64,000 bases of DNA from Zygnema circumcarinatum (Eukaryota > Streptophyta > Zygnematophyceae > Zygnematales > Zygnemataceae): positions 2,120,583 through 2,184,582 of the forward strand of contig CM074805.1 of NCBI GenBank assembly GCA_037447605.1. The letters run 5' to 3'. A program made the translations under genes and the position numbers. The notes beneath the pieces were generated by a model. That model ran no database searches. It was not told the origin of the DNA and worked only from the letters and a program-made list of their open reading frames with translations. Position 1 is the first letter of the stretch. Each line of letters starts with the position of its first letter. Shown here piece after piece: positions 23,777-37,715 of the stretch.

Positions 23777-26111
23777 TCAGAACATGCTCCTTCGTAGCGT
23801 GCGAGTGGTGGCCTGATAGGATCTGACAATTATGCCGACCCCAATCCCTATGCCGAGGCACATGCCCAGGCCAAGTCCCACTCCCACACGAACGCCTGCA
23901 TTGAACCACGACATTTCTGGCTCCTCGCCTTCACCATATGGGCCCCCTCCATACCCGAGATCGCCGAGAGGAAGATCATAGATGCTATTATAACCGACTG
24001 TCTGAGGCTTGTCTAGCAGGCCATCACCAGATCTCTGCACAAATACAAGCACTGCTGATATCAGAAAACAGCAGCTGGTGAGTAAGGCTGCGTCGTACAG
24101 CTTACAAGACTAGAAAGCTCTGACCGAGTTTTTGCAAACCAAATGACAGCCCATTTGACTAGAGCTCACGACACAACCAGCAAATGGGCCTATGAACCAG
24201 AAGGCTCTCCTCTTCGCAGAAAATAGACGGAACGAATTCGTTTCGTTGTTTTACACGAAACGAATCTGCAATTGCAAAAAAGACATGCACAAGATAACTA
24301 AACATTTTGGTTTCAGACAACAGAACGGCTATGCAATTTAATTCTTGTGTTTGGTTGCTCATTAGAAGGATGGAAAACCTCTAGACACTAGAAAGGGTTT
24401 TAAAGAGAAAGGGAGACGAACGAGATAGATTCTCTGATAGACACGGCATTATATCCCCAAATAGCTGCAACTGCTAACAGCACATAAAAACCAACATATA
24501 GTAACGGGAAACTGTCGTTCAAACAATCTACATTCCAGGCGCAGACATGCTAGAAGTTCAAATTACAGCCACACTCACAAGCAGCAAGATAATTAGCGCT
24601 AAATCCTCAAGACTCTCTACTGAACAAGATAATTAACAAGAGGCGGAGCAAAGATCCAACGACCAGACACTAGCTGGTCAAAGCTACAAGTTAAAGCATG
24701 AAAGTACTCTATCAACCTTGTGGACATGAGATTACACAGAGCAAAAGAGCAGCAAGTCAAAAAAGGAGGGGAGGGGAAGTAAGGGGGACGAGTCAGATGA
24801 GAGGGGAGCAAAAAGAGGGGAGAGAAAGGGAAAAGGGGGAAACACAGACCGAGCCAGAAATGGGCAGAGACAGTGAAGCCTTGACAAACAAAATACGGCC
24901 CTAGCTATTACACCAGCAGTTTGGAGAACCTCATCTTCTAACGAGCATCGTCTCCGATAATGTTCTAGTTGACGCAATACCTGGAGGCAAGCTACAAATA
25001 CATGATGATCCCCGTACATTCGTTTTCATTTTAGAACAAAAGTTAGGAGCAATTGAGATGCTCGGTTGTCAGACTGTTTGCCAAACTCTGACGGTAGACC
25101 ACATGCATGCAATGAAGCGCCAGTTCATTGCGAAACAAAGATACAATCAGAAAAACACTGGCTTCTATACCAAAAACAAGCTGGGTGCAAAAGTTATATG
25201 CTACTTTCAACCAGCAAGAAACTTACATTAAGCCTGACTAATGAATTATCTGAATTGCCATCTGTTGGTGGTCCACCCCGCTGAGCGCTTGCCCTGTCTG
25301 CCTCATCCGCTTCTGGAATTGCGTCCAGGGCTACCTTCCTGAGATTTCTACGTCGAGCTGTTAGGATGACGGTCTGCGTTAAAATCACCGGCAAATTGTT
25401 GAACCTTCCGACGATACAGACCTCCATAGACGGATGAACTAGAGGAGTTGTATAGTCATGCTTTGTCCTCAAGAAGACACAGCCGTTGCCGCCTACAGAA
25501 CAGGAACACTCTAAGGTCCAGCCTACATTCACATGGCGAGGGTGACTTGATAGCAGCACATTCCCGACGTCTCCCGCCTTTCCGTCCTGTCCATGCACCG
25601 TGCCACACAGCAACTGGTCATCGTCGTGCAAAACTTCAAAAAGGATGGAGCCACTTGTCCTCCACCTGTCCGTGCTAACATAAGTCGCTTCTGATGATTC
25701 GCAGTCAATTCGGTCCCTCCGTAGAGTCAGAACGACTTCTTCAGATGGAGATATTCGCGCTCCATTCACCTCTACAGCACAGCCGATATCTCTTGGTGGA
25801 CACTTGAACCTCAGTGTTTCTGGCGTTACTTCATCGTCAACAGGGCAGGAACTCAACCGCACATATATAACCCGGACATCAAACCAGCTAACTTGTCCAG
25901 CAGCTGCTGCAACGGCGCCACCCCCCTTATGTCCCCTACTCATTGCAACCTTTACATTGCGAGAAAGTCCCCCTCCCACCTCTACACATGCTTGCTCATC
26001 CGTCGGACGACCCCACAAGCATAATTCCTCTTCAACAGCCATCCCATGGCCATGGCCTGCCATCACAGGGCCTCCTGCAGCCTCTGCAGCAGCCTCTACT
26101 AATGATTGCAT
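23777..26111 (-). CDS. At1g01500-type conserved plant protein with Gly-rich membrane tail
   Basis: The large first exon, 25227-26111 (295 codons), opens with MQSLVEAAAEAAGG and carries the conserved block VSWFDVRVIYVRLSSC, then VGWTLECSCSVGG and cysteine pairs. The last exon, 23777-24034, ends with EMSWFNAGVRVGVGLGLG, a glycine-rich hydrophobic segment, and IIVRSYQATTRTLRRSMF. This tail is diagnostic of the plant family annotated, misleadingly, as erythronate-4-phosphate dehydrogenase family (Arabidopsis At1g01500). No dehydrogenase fold is visible. A middle exon around 24930-24980 (VLRQLEHYRRRCSLEDE) is in frame but its donor, GTTCTC, is weak, so the centre is tentative. The protein is probably membrane-anchored at its C-terminus. 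Its function is unknown. Confidence 0.85.
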
Positions 26112-27789
26112 GGAGTCAGACCAACACCACCAAAGAAAGACTTAAACGCCTGAGAAAAAAATGTAGTTTCCCTCGGGAATGGAAGACTTCTGCAACGATT
26201 CCGTCCCTGTTTCCTCAGGTTTTTAGGTCTCACGATAATCCATCCATCTCTCACAGTCTCCACTGCGTTTCCTCCTGACCTCGTCCCCATCCTCCATCTG
26301 CTCAGGTCATACGTGATAGGGCCAAATGCGACAAAGAAAAGGTATTCAACACCACAAGTCTGCTCCCGACACACATTCCCTTTCAATTTCTGTCTGCTCG
26401 AAGCACTGCACCCCCCTTCCGTGAGCACCACCCACAGCCGTCCCAACCAAGTCCCTTTCTCGCCCCTTTCCGTCCTCACCACACCCTGAAACAGAAGCTC
26501 CTGCCCCACCTCTGCCTCCCGCCGACTTCCTAAGCAGCACAGCCGCCAGTCCTTCCTTCCTGCCTCTCTCCCACCACCAGCCTCTCCCCTCCCTCCCTGC
26601 CCTCAGTCATTCTCCTCTTAAAAAACCACCCCTCTGCTCCTGCTGCCCTTCCTCAAGGAACAAGAGGGAAGCAAGCCCTGGCACCTCCACAATCGGTACC
26701 GCGCAAAGGAGCCGATCACTGGCAGGCGGCCAGAAGAGTACTCATTTTAACGGAGTTTTTGCGTCGTCCGGTCGTCGGTGTACCGTGTGAATACCTTCCG
26801 GGCACCGCCCGACCGATCGGGTCCCGCACCCCTCCGGCCAATCGTGTGGCGCCGCGGCGCGTGCCGCCGTTGGAGACGCCACGTGTGGGGGGAGCGCGCA
26901 CGCACGTGTGCGGCCCGCCTTTAAGCGCGGGAGGGCGGCCCGGCCAGGCCCGTCCCTGCCTCCGTCTGTCGGGCCGACCGAGACGACACGGGGGACTGGG
27001 ACTGGAACTTTGGCGGTCTCCATGCATTCAACAGTTCGACAGTTTCGAGCACAGTCTTTTCTTTTTTGAAGGCCTTGAAACTAGTAGAGGTTGAACAGTT
27101 TTTACTACGGGCTCTCAGAGAGTCAACAGAAGAGTGAGCTTAGCGCTCTGCAGATTCTTGAGTTGAGCTCTGCGTTGCTAGGCCATTGCGATGTGCTATA
27201 GTCGTACAGGACAGAAAGGGGAAAGACAATTGCTTCTCTGCGCTCATTGAAGAACTGCTTTTCGATTCTTTTTCGCTCAACTTGCAAATGTTTTCGTGAT
27301 GCCTTTTGAGGGGCCGTTCGCCTCTCCAGCAGTCGTCATTCCTATAAAGAAAGCTTGAGAACCATTTTATTGCCTAAAGAACGCGGATAAAGAATGACCC
27401 CACTTGCCAAGTACTCCGAAACACACAGCACAGATCGCAAACCAATCCCTGACCCATGCTCTTTTCTCCTCCATGACGTATATATTCCCCCCCCCNNNNN
27501 NNNNNTTCCCCCCCCCCCCCCCCCCACCCAAAAAAAAAAAAACTGAAAATGCAAATACCCAAGCAACGTCCCTATGGCCACCCTATGTTTCCATCCCTCT
27601 CAAAGGCGAAATTAAGAAAAGTCACTCCCCCCAGTTGACCCCACGTCATGATGAGCATTTCCATAGTGGGCAAAAAGGTGCAAACACATTCACCAGTCCA
27701 GTCGACCATCGAGCATTTCAACTTGCACCAATGGGGATACAGATACTCAAGTCTCCTAGCCACAGACTGCTCTCTCATGCCCCACCGCC
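26112..27789. promoter_or_regulatory. upstream region of At1g01500-type gene, then RPL10 3' flank
   Basis: Pyrimidine-rich sequence at 26390-26660 probably includes the leader. A strongly GC-rich island at 26760-27000 carries CACGTGT at 26880 and a second CACGTG about 30 bp on. A poly-C assembly gap lies at 27485-27526. No gene is recognised in the rest. Confidence 0.5.
27485..27526. other. assembly gap inside a poly-C run
   Basis: Ten Ns at 27496-27505 flanked by C runs on both sides, followed by an A run. Intergenic. Confidence 0.95.
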
Positions 27790-30230
<2,441 letters not shown>

Positions 30231-31966
30231 GGCTGCCGCGCGTGATCGCTCCGCAGAACCCCGCGGAAGAGACCCCCTTCGCTGGAGGCGCTGCCTTTTA
30301 TACGCGGCTGCTAGCGGCGCCGCGCGAGCGTTTAGGGTTCACGTCCGCTCCGCTCCGTCGCGCCGCGCCCATAAAAGAGAGCGCCCGCCAGTAGAGAGGG
30401 TCGTAGCTTCCCTCCCTCCTTCCTCCCTCCGCCTCGCCGGGCGGCGGCCGAAGGGCATGGAAGGAAGGAAGCGCCCTCGCGCTGCTGCGGCGAAGGCGTC
30501 CTGCGCACTGCCGGCTGAGCAGTAGTGACAGGGCGGGAGGTCAGCGGTCTTTGAGGAGGCGGTGGTAAGAAAGTTTGTGCAGACAAACAAAGAGGAGTGA
30601 ACCAGGAGCTACAACTGCTCGTTGCGTGAATGGACGACTGCGTGCTTTGCAGTGGTTATCATCGCTAGTGAAGGGAAAGGAAAGAAACAGTCGTTATGGT
30701 GCGGCCTGTAGAGAGATAGAACGGTAGCTTTGCAAAGTGGTCTGAAGGGGATGAACTTTGTGACAGTTAGTAAATATGCATCTGCTTGCGTTGCGATTTC
30801 GCATGCTTCACGAAGGCTACGAGGGATTAGTCAAAGTGCGGGCGTTATGACATGTTCAAGTTGTCCAGCAGGAGGCAAAGCCGACCTTGGGCAGATATGA
30901 AGAAAAGTCCTAAGAGTCGGTAAAGGAAATGAAATATCCAAGATGTGGAGAAAGAACTCGCGAAGGTCTTCTGCCATCTCCAGATGGATAATTTTCTCCA
31001 AACGACTCAGGAAGGAGCTTTCAAATAGGCCATGTCAAACTTAAAAATCGTCAGTAGCATTGAAGGAAAGGCATCAGTCACTCGGATACCAAAACGAGTA
31101 CTCTGTGGACATAGCGATCCGCTTGCAAAACTGTGCTCCGTATATGTTATCTTTAGTACTACTTACGAAAGAGAGAGGGAGGGAAATGGCAAGAAAAAAC
31201 TTCCATTTGATTTTGTGAAGTCTGGCATGCCCTAATAGCAACATGACAAGAAGAATATCCATAGGATGACAGCTCGCAAAGCAAGCGCCACAAGCGCGTC
31301 ACGAGCACACGGTCAGCGTTGGCCAGGCTGAGCCGACCGTGAATCCTTTGATCCGTTGTTATTTTTTTGAGCCATAGAGATGCAAGGTGCAATTGTGAAC
31401 AGCACAAGAGAAAGCTGAACTGTTGTACTTAAGTCCAAACGTAGGAAGCAACCTATTCAAACAGCACCGCACAGGCTTCCACAAATTACAGTGTTTACTG
31501 AAATGCCGGACTTGGAAAATGGAAGTGTTTCTTCGACTATCTCCACGGTACTATACTGAACACTACCGCAGTCTTGTACGCAAAGCCGATTTTCAAAGCT
31601 TTTTTCTCATCCTTTTCTGTACATCACCTATACTGATATGTATCTTTATACCACCAGTACTCTAGTAGAAGCTCACAAGGTCATATTCATCATGACCGCA
31701 CCTTTCGTAGTATTTGCTGTTCCCTTTTTCCACTGAGATTGTCCAACCTTGCATGACTCGAGGTTTTTGACCATTCCATTTCAAACAGTATTTGCTCCCA
31801 AAAGATCAAAGAAGCACGGGCGCATGGTAACTGGTTCTTAAACGCAGATACGAAGTACATTCGCAATGAGAAAACCACCAAAAGGACATGGAGAATGAGA
31901 ATTGTTGGAAAAAATCACTGTACAGCAGGATCCCTCTGACTTGTCACTGGCACAAACAGCACCCCT
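30231..31966. other. RPL10 upstream region and 3' flank of F-box gene
   Basis: 30231-30560 is GC-rich promoter sequence. From 30600 to 31966 the DNA is unremarkable and AT-richer. I see no coding or repeat feature I can support. Confidence 0.6.
30295..30340 (-). promoter_or_regulatory. RPL10 core promoter: TATA box and telo-box
   Basis: On the minus strand, TATAAAAG (complement of 30295-30302) lies about 65 bp before the RPL10 ATG. GAACCCTAAA (complement of 30331-30340) lies about 30 bp further upstream. AAACCCTA telo-boxes are a hallmark of plant ribosomal-protein promoters. Similar AACCCTA copies on the opposite strand are in intron 1 (30060-30110). Confidence 0.7.
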
Positions 31967-33583
31967 CTAATTTCTGCCTCGCTTCTTCTTCACTGGAAAC
32001 AGCTTTTTGCCCGTCACACCAATTAAGTCTACGTGGAGATTCTCCCGAACCAGGCGCCTCCTAACGACCTCTTTATTGATGCAGATTTTACACAGAGTGA
32101 ACTTCAAGGGCGCATATTGCATTGCAGCCTCGTGACGCACTGGAAACTCTCCACGCAAACCGCATGAGCGACATGCCCGCTTGCTGTACAGGCTGCGCCA
32201 CTGCCGTGAAAAACACAACATCAGCAAAGCTATTTGAAACATGAACATAACATAATTAAAAAAAACATAACTGAAATTGAAAAATGCTTTACTTGCTTCA
32301 ACTAATGAACCTGCCTCCTGTGATCCACGAGTTCTGACTTACAGTGAACAGCCTCAAGCAATCACAGACTACAAGGACCAGGGACACAGCGAAATCTCCC
32401 ATTCCCAACAAACTGATAAATGATGATGCCAAACACGGCTTGTGACACGTCATGTTCCTGAAAACTGGCCATGACATGGCATGCAGGATCAAGAAAAGCA
32501 TCAGTCGTCAACATGTATTACTTTGAAAAAAAGCGAACAGTCAAACTTACAGGAAAACAAACTTTACAGGATAGACCCCTGGGGAAACGAGGGAGGTTCC
32601 AACGTCGTTGATCACACTCCTGCTTAAAGATGAGCTCAGCAGCTTCCGCCCAACTCTTGCATACCTGAAATGAAGCATCGACAAAATCAAGTTTTTAGAG
32701 GATGAACACTCTACGAAGTCACGAAACTACTACGCCACATGCAGGACCACGATACACAACCACAACCGCAAATGTATAGCTGCGTCGAAGAGCAGCATAT
32801 GCAAGTCTCATTTAGCCGACATGTGGGATTGAGAAAAACATGGAGGCAAGCATATCAGGATACTCGTATTTAAATTAAACGCTGGGTTCATCAGGCATTG
32901 TTTCGGAACTTTCAAGGCCATCATTAGTTGAGCACACCTGAGAGGCTTGGAGTAATTGGGGTAAAGAAAGACAAGAGAGGATGTGCTGAAGCAGGTCAGC
33001 TTGTGATCCATTTGTTAGCTGCTCCAGAATATTGGAACTGCAAGCGCCAGCTATAACCCTGAACAGGAACGCCTGCTTTGGACTTTCAAGGAACGCACTC
33101 TGCGCTGGCATAACTCCACGTCAACCAAAACGACAATGTTATTGAGCAACTCTTCACATGCTCAACCACATATATGATGAATAGCCTCTAAACTCCCCTA
33201 CCAGCTGATTCTACAACATACAGCCTGATGCCAAGGCAGAAGACGAACATCAGGAAGTTCAATGCAGGCGCCAAAATCGACTTTTGAGTAAATACAGCAT
33301 GACAAGGAATAAAGAACACACTCACAAATGACAATTATTATTGAAAGAGAATGGATAAAATCTGCAATCACATACCTTCTATAGAAGGTCTGCGTTTTCC
33401 CAGCATAGAAGTTCTCCTCCTCCTAGTAGAATCTCCAGCACTATTTACATTGAAGCCCGAGCATTCATTCAGACCTTGCGACACCTTATTCGAAATCAGA
33501 GTGTTTTTAACCGGCTGAATTCTCTGTTCTACACCTTCTACATAACGTACAGTTTTTCCGCCTATGACAAGTTCCTCTTCCAT
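31967..33583 (-). CDS. F-box protein with C-terminal Cys4 motif
   Basis: Four exons, 33376-33583, 32938-33104, 32551-32664 and 31967-32200, join in frame to 240 residues. The N-terminal ~70 residues (MEEELVIGGKTVRYVEG...) are charged and contain RRRRTSMLGKRRPS, a possible nuclear signal. An F-box-like segment spans the exon 2/3 join: ADLLQHILSCLSLPQLLQAS, then QVCKSWAEAAELIFKQECDQ. The last exon has KRACRSCGLRGEF and FTLCKICINKEVV, two CxxC pairs 22 residues apart that could bind zinc, and a very basic end (KKLFPVKKKRGRN). F-box proteins link substrates to SCF ubiquitin ligases; the Cys4 tail may be the substrate or nucleic-acid contact. The family is not recognised beyond that. The gene lies tandem to the LEA-like gene, about 190 bp apart. 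Confidence 0.75.
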
Positions 33584-33776
33584 TTCAGGAGAATCACTTC
33601 ACCAAACGAGGTGCTTCAAAATGCCTAACTGTTCATCGACCCAGCTACCTCTCACGAGATAAGCGAAAGACTCAATTCCTGCAAAACGACCTCTCTACAA
33701 GTAGTCCTAGTCTTCCCGTCTACCTGCCACCCAGAAACCACCCTCCTCACCTACCAACCCCTCGTCTGTCTTCCTC

Positions 33777-34490
33777 TCAACGCCGGCTACGACTCGGCCG
33801 GTTGTATTCGTCAGGCAATTCTTCCAGGGACGACCACCAAGCACGTTCATCCATAGAGGCAGGAGGTGAAGCACGGGAACGATGCTGCTCCCTCAGTTGA
33901 GCAGAATCAACCAAGCCAAACTTGTCTTCAGGAACCCAAACCCCTGAAACTGGATCAGGATGCCACCACTTCGCATTCTTCTGCTTTTCCCAAAAAACGG
34001 GATCAACTCCTTGCTTCTCGGCAGCTTTGAAATCCACTTTAAAACCCTTCTCCTTTTCAATTATTTGTCGCTCACTAGGTTCATGAATGTCGTCCTCGAT
34101 ATCCTCCACAGCAGAACCAAAAGAGCGCCTGAAACATCAACGCATTGGGTAAGCAAAGTGATAGACGCCAATACCAAGGAAGTCATCCTCTAAAAAATAA
34201 ACCCTTGGAAAAAAGACTACCATTTTAACACCAGAGCTGTCTGCTTAAGTCACTGCAACGAAAGAGCACACCAAACCCCGATAGACCATCCAACCATCAC
34301 CATTCAACCCCAAGTCCTGCCGCCACTTTCCACCTCTACCAACCCTGCTGCGTCACTCATGTCCCAAAAAACAAATGAACTCAAAAACGGCGCTTGTTTC
34401 CTACCAAGCCTGGACCGCAGCCGTCCTCCCACTCTGACTCTGCCGTTGTGCGGCTGTCCTACCTACCACCACCAACGCCCTAATGCTCAT
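33777..34490 (-). CDS. LEA_3/SAG21-like protein, probably mitochondrial
   Basis: Two exons, 34405-34490 and 33777-34128, join in frame to 145 residues. The first ~35 residues (MSIRALVVVGRTAAQRQSQS...) are rich in Arg, Ala, Ser and Gln and lack acidic residues, as expected of a mitochondrial presequence. The core KWWHPDPVSGVWVPEDKFG followed by VDSAQLREQ matches the WVPDPxTGYYxPE...xELR signature of LEA_3/SAG21 proteins, small mitochondrial late-embryogenesis and stress proteins of plants. It is longer than the usual ~100 residues, with an acidic/amphipathic insert before the core and an Arg-rich tail. The upstream DNA carries a dense ACGTG cluster, consistent with abscisic-acid or desiccation control. 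The assignment rests on this one motif plus the presequence. Confidence 0.7.
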
Positions 34491-34739
34491 TGCTGACCGA
34501 GAAAGCACCCCTGCTTCCCTGCACCTCTGCCAACCTTCCCCCTCCCAAACCCCTCCCTCCGCTCGCCTACCTTCCAAACCCCTCCCCCTGCAATTCCCCT
34601 TCCCTTCAAAACCCTTCCTCTCCCTCAAGCCTCCCCCACCACTGCTCACCTCCTACCGTCGCTGGCCGGCTGGAGCCATAAGTAGTCGGCCGGTCAGTCC
34701 CGGGGTCCGGGCGGATAGGCCTCCGCGGCCCGCTTCGAC

Positions 34740-34910
34740 CTCCCGCCTGCGAGGGAGGGCGCCGGGCCACGTCGGCTCGGGACCACTTCGCGCGCGTGGC
34801 GTGCTCCGACGGCCCGGGAGGCGGTCAACGCTGTCACGTGGCGGGAGGTCGGAGTCGCGCTGCAGGTCGCTGACGTGGTCGCTTACGTGGAAGTTCCACG
34901 TCGGCTTCGA
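34740..34910. promoter_or_regulatory. ACGTG (ABRE/G-box) cluster upstream of the LEA-like gene
   Basis: Within 170 bp there are five ACGT cores: CCACGTC near 34757, CACGTGG at 34835, GACGTGG near 34871, TACGTGG near 34884 and CCACGTC near 34894. They are 270-410 bp before the start codon at 34490. Clusters of two or more ABREs drive ABA-responsive transcription in land plants. Confidence 0.6.
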
Positions 34911-35353
34911 GCAAGGGTCGGGTCGGCGGGAGGCAGAGCCAGTAACGCCCTGACTAGCCTGACTCATATGACCTGGTCAACCAGCGCGGTCCGAGCTGAA
35001 ACGCTTTCGCAGGGAGCGACCAGCGACTCACTTTCACATTAAGCAACCAGTTGCGCTTTTGTTTGTTTTCTTTGTTGTTGCAGATTTTAAGCTATTTGGC
35101 CGATACACAATTAGTTTGATTTTTTCTTTTGATATTCATTGTGTGTGCAATGATTGGCATTGAACTGACAATGGCGATGCCATGAAATGTGCATTGACAA
35201 CAACAACACGAGACCCACGAGGAACTGACCGGTCGCAAAGGACCTGAGGAAGAACGAAAAGAGCCATGAGCGGAACTCTGCTTCCAGCCCCACCCAACAA
35301 CAACAACAAGAAGGCGGCTCTGGCATCCGTCATGTCATGTATGTATGGATATA
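34911..35353. other. intergenic between the LEA-like promoter and the nested transposons
   Basis: No gene or repeat recognised. Together with 36910-37715 it separates the LEA-like gene from the first ARM gene. At 36910-37250 there is a GC-rich, promoter-like stretch with a CCAAT box near 36962 and CACGTG near 37130, but no gene downstream of it that I can support. Confidence 0.4.
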
Positions 35354-35522
35354 CAGTGTACTCGCAGTGTACCATGTCGGCCCCCATGTATTTATGTCAC
35401 TATATCCGTAATAACCCGTTTGTCACTTCACATGACCGCCTGTCACTTTTTTTCTTCACATATATAGTGACGGTGTTATTACAGATGTCTTTGCTGTGTA
35501 TCCGTACATATTTCATACCGTA

Positions 35523-36600
35523 CAGTAGGACCCCGTCATATTTTCCACCTACATTTGGCAAAAATCGGGCGAAAATATTGTATTTGGCAAATATAAGGTC
35601 CGTGTTACCAATAGGCGAGCGGAATTATGTTAGAGTTCATGTATGTTCGTACATATCGTATCGCTTGCTGTAATATCGCATCGCATCGTACCGTATCGTA
35701 TCGTGGCAAACCGCATACAGTACATGAAGCACGCCTTAGCGTTTACTGAGGCAGCAAACCAAAAAGCTTCGAGCCCGTAACGGCTACTACAGCTCGTACG
35801 GCTCGTACGGATAGTACCGTACCGTATCGTATCGTATCGTATCGTATCGTATCGAAGCCAAGAAGAAGTGGAGAAGAGCGAGCGCCTCTTACGGCGGCAC
35901 GTGCGGGGAGAATAGGTGAGTTTTGCCGCTTTTGCGTAAGCCCGTGACGGCTAGTACAGCTACAGTCTAATCACGTTATAGTGACACTGTTTATAAGAAC
36001 AGCATGGATATACTGACTTTTTTTCCGGGAACGGAATTGCACCACTGCAGATCCTGCGCCAGTAGTGACGCCATTACGGATATAATGACGTTGAAAAACC
36101 CTGATTGTTACTATATATTCAAAATGTCGATATTATCCACCCACGTATTGGAATATGCGTTACAAATATATTTACGACCGTACACATTATCGACTAATAT
36201 CGTCAGATATCGACTTGACCGTACATATCAAGTTGTCCGTACACATGCTCACTAGGGTTCGTACACACCTACCCACGTGACGACTGCCCAAAAAGTACAA
36301 TGTACGGAATCAAAGTCGTACGGATATACCGCAAAAACATATGTAATAACATTGTTACTATAAATGTGAAATGACAAACGGGTCATTACCGATATAGTGA
36401 CACAAATGTGTGGGGACCGACATGGACACTATAACGTGATTAGACTGTAGTACGAGAAGTACGGTTAGTACGGTTAGTACGGTTAGTACAAATAGTACGG
36501 ATAACACAAGTTACCGTACAAAAAGGTGGTTTCGGCAAAATCGGGGCGAATTTCTTGGGGACGCACTTTTGATGGTGGAAAATATGACGGGGTCCTACTG
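35523..36600. mobile_element. MITE 'C' inserted into X and itself interrupted
   Basis: Inverted ends begin CAGTAGGACCCCGTCATA and continue for about 27 bp, flanked by TA on both sides (35521-35522 and 36601-36602). Its own sequence is 35523-35960 plus 36450-36600 (about 590 bp). It contains a GTATC pentamer run near 35821-35853. It has no coding capacity. The uninterrupted X copy shows the empty TA site. Confidence 0.85.
35963..36447. mobile_element. inner, intact copy of MITE 'X' in reverse orientation
   Basis: 485 bp with ends CAGTCTAATCACGTTATAG, flanked by TA. Bases 35963-36302 are similar to the complement of 36603-36909, and 36360-36447 to the complement of 35354-35440. It is therefore the same family as the outer element but inverted, and sits inside element C. 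Confidence 0.85.
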
Positions 36601-37715
36601 TACATTGTACTTTTTGGGCAGTGGTCACGTGGGTAGGTGTGTACGAACCCTAGTGAGCATGTGTACGGTCACGTCGATATCTGACGATAATTGTCGATAA
36701 TGTGTACGGTCAAACTATATTTGTAACGTATACTCCGATACGTGGGTATATAATATCGAGATTTTGAATATATAGTAACCATTAGGGCTTTTCAAATGTC
36801 ATTATATCCGTAATGGCGTCACTACTGGCGCAGGATCTACAGTGGTGCGATTCCGTTCCTGGAAAAAAACGTCATTATAAAACATTGTTACTATAACGCG
36901 AGTACACTGTATGGACGTTATGTCGTGGTTCGTTCCATTCAAGGGCACCTTTGTTGACGTCGGCCAATGGATGTTGTCACGTAAGCATGGCTGCGCGCCA
37001 GCGTGGCAACAGCCCCGCACATGGCGTTGGCACTTATCCACGTCTGCGTTTTGCGGAACCCGTCGCGTTCGTGCGCAGGAGAGTTCAAACGCAGAACGCG
37101 ATCGCGTGTTTCCAATCGCACGCCGCCACGTGGGCCAAAAAAAGCTCTCGTCCAACCCGGACCCGCGTCGCGCCACGATCGCTCGGCGGAGGCGAGGTCC
37201 GCCCGCGCTGTCACGGAGATTCATGGCCTCCATCACTTGTCATTCTTTTTTTTATTTTTTTAGCATAGCATCAGATTTACAGTAGCGTGAATGGCGACAG
37301 GACGCTGCAGCCAGAGCTGCCTCCCTTGCCAAACTTTTCTAGAATTTGTTAAAAAAATCTGTAGCGCCGTTGAGTAGTCACAGGCGAGGCAAGAGTCACC
37401 CTGAACCGTCCAATTCCTCACATACGGCCCCGCCTGAAGATCAGACACAGGCAATGCCCCATACAAGTTGGTCCACTCATCTCCTTCACTTCAGGTCAAC
37501 GCTCCGATTCTAACTGTTCCATCGCAACATTAGAGTAACCACTGCCACAATCTCTTGCACCGCCGCACTCCAAACGTGTGCCGCCTCTTTTCCATCGCTA
37601 CTCCATACATCAATAAATAATGTCTATTTGCGTGCACCCGGGCCGTCCCTTGTACCAAAATGGACGCAGGGCCAGCTCGTGGGGCACATAATTTGCCGAG
37701 TACAATGCCTACTAC

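Larger units (their letters stand above)
35354..36909. mobile_element. outer copy of pogo-like MITE 'X', interrupted
   Basis: Ends are CAGTGTACTCGC at 35354 and its complement ending at 36909, both flanked by TA. Its own sequence is 35354-35520 plus 36603-36909 (about 475 bp); the middle is occupied by a second element. CAGT ends and a TA target duplication fit pogo/Tc1-mariner-type DNA transposons. It has no transposase frame, so it is non-autonomous. Confidence 0.85.

Noticed and set aside
36951-37268. 105-codon basic frame downstream of a CCAAT/G-box stretch
   Set aside because: Amino-acid content follows the GC-rich base composition, overlapping frames exist on both strands, and no homologue is recognised.
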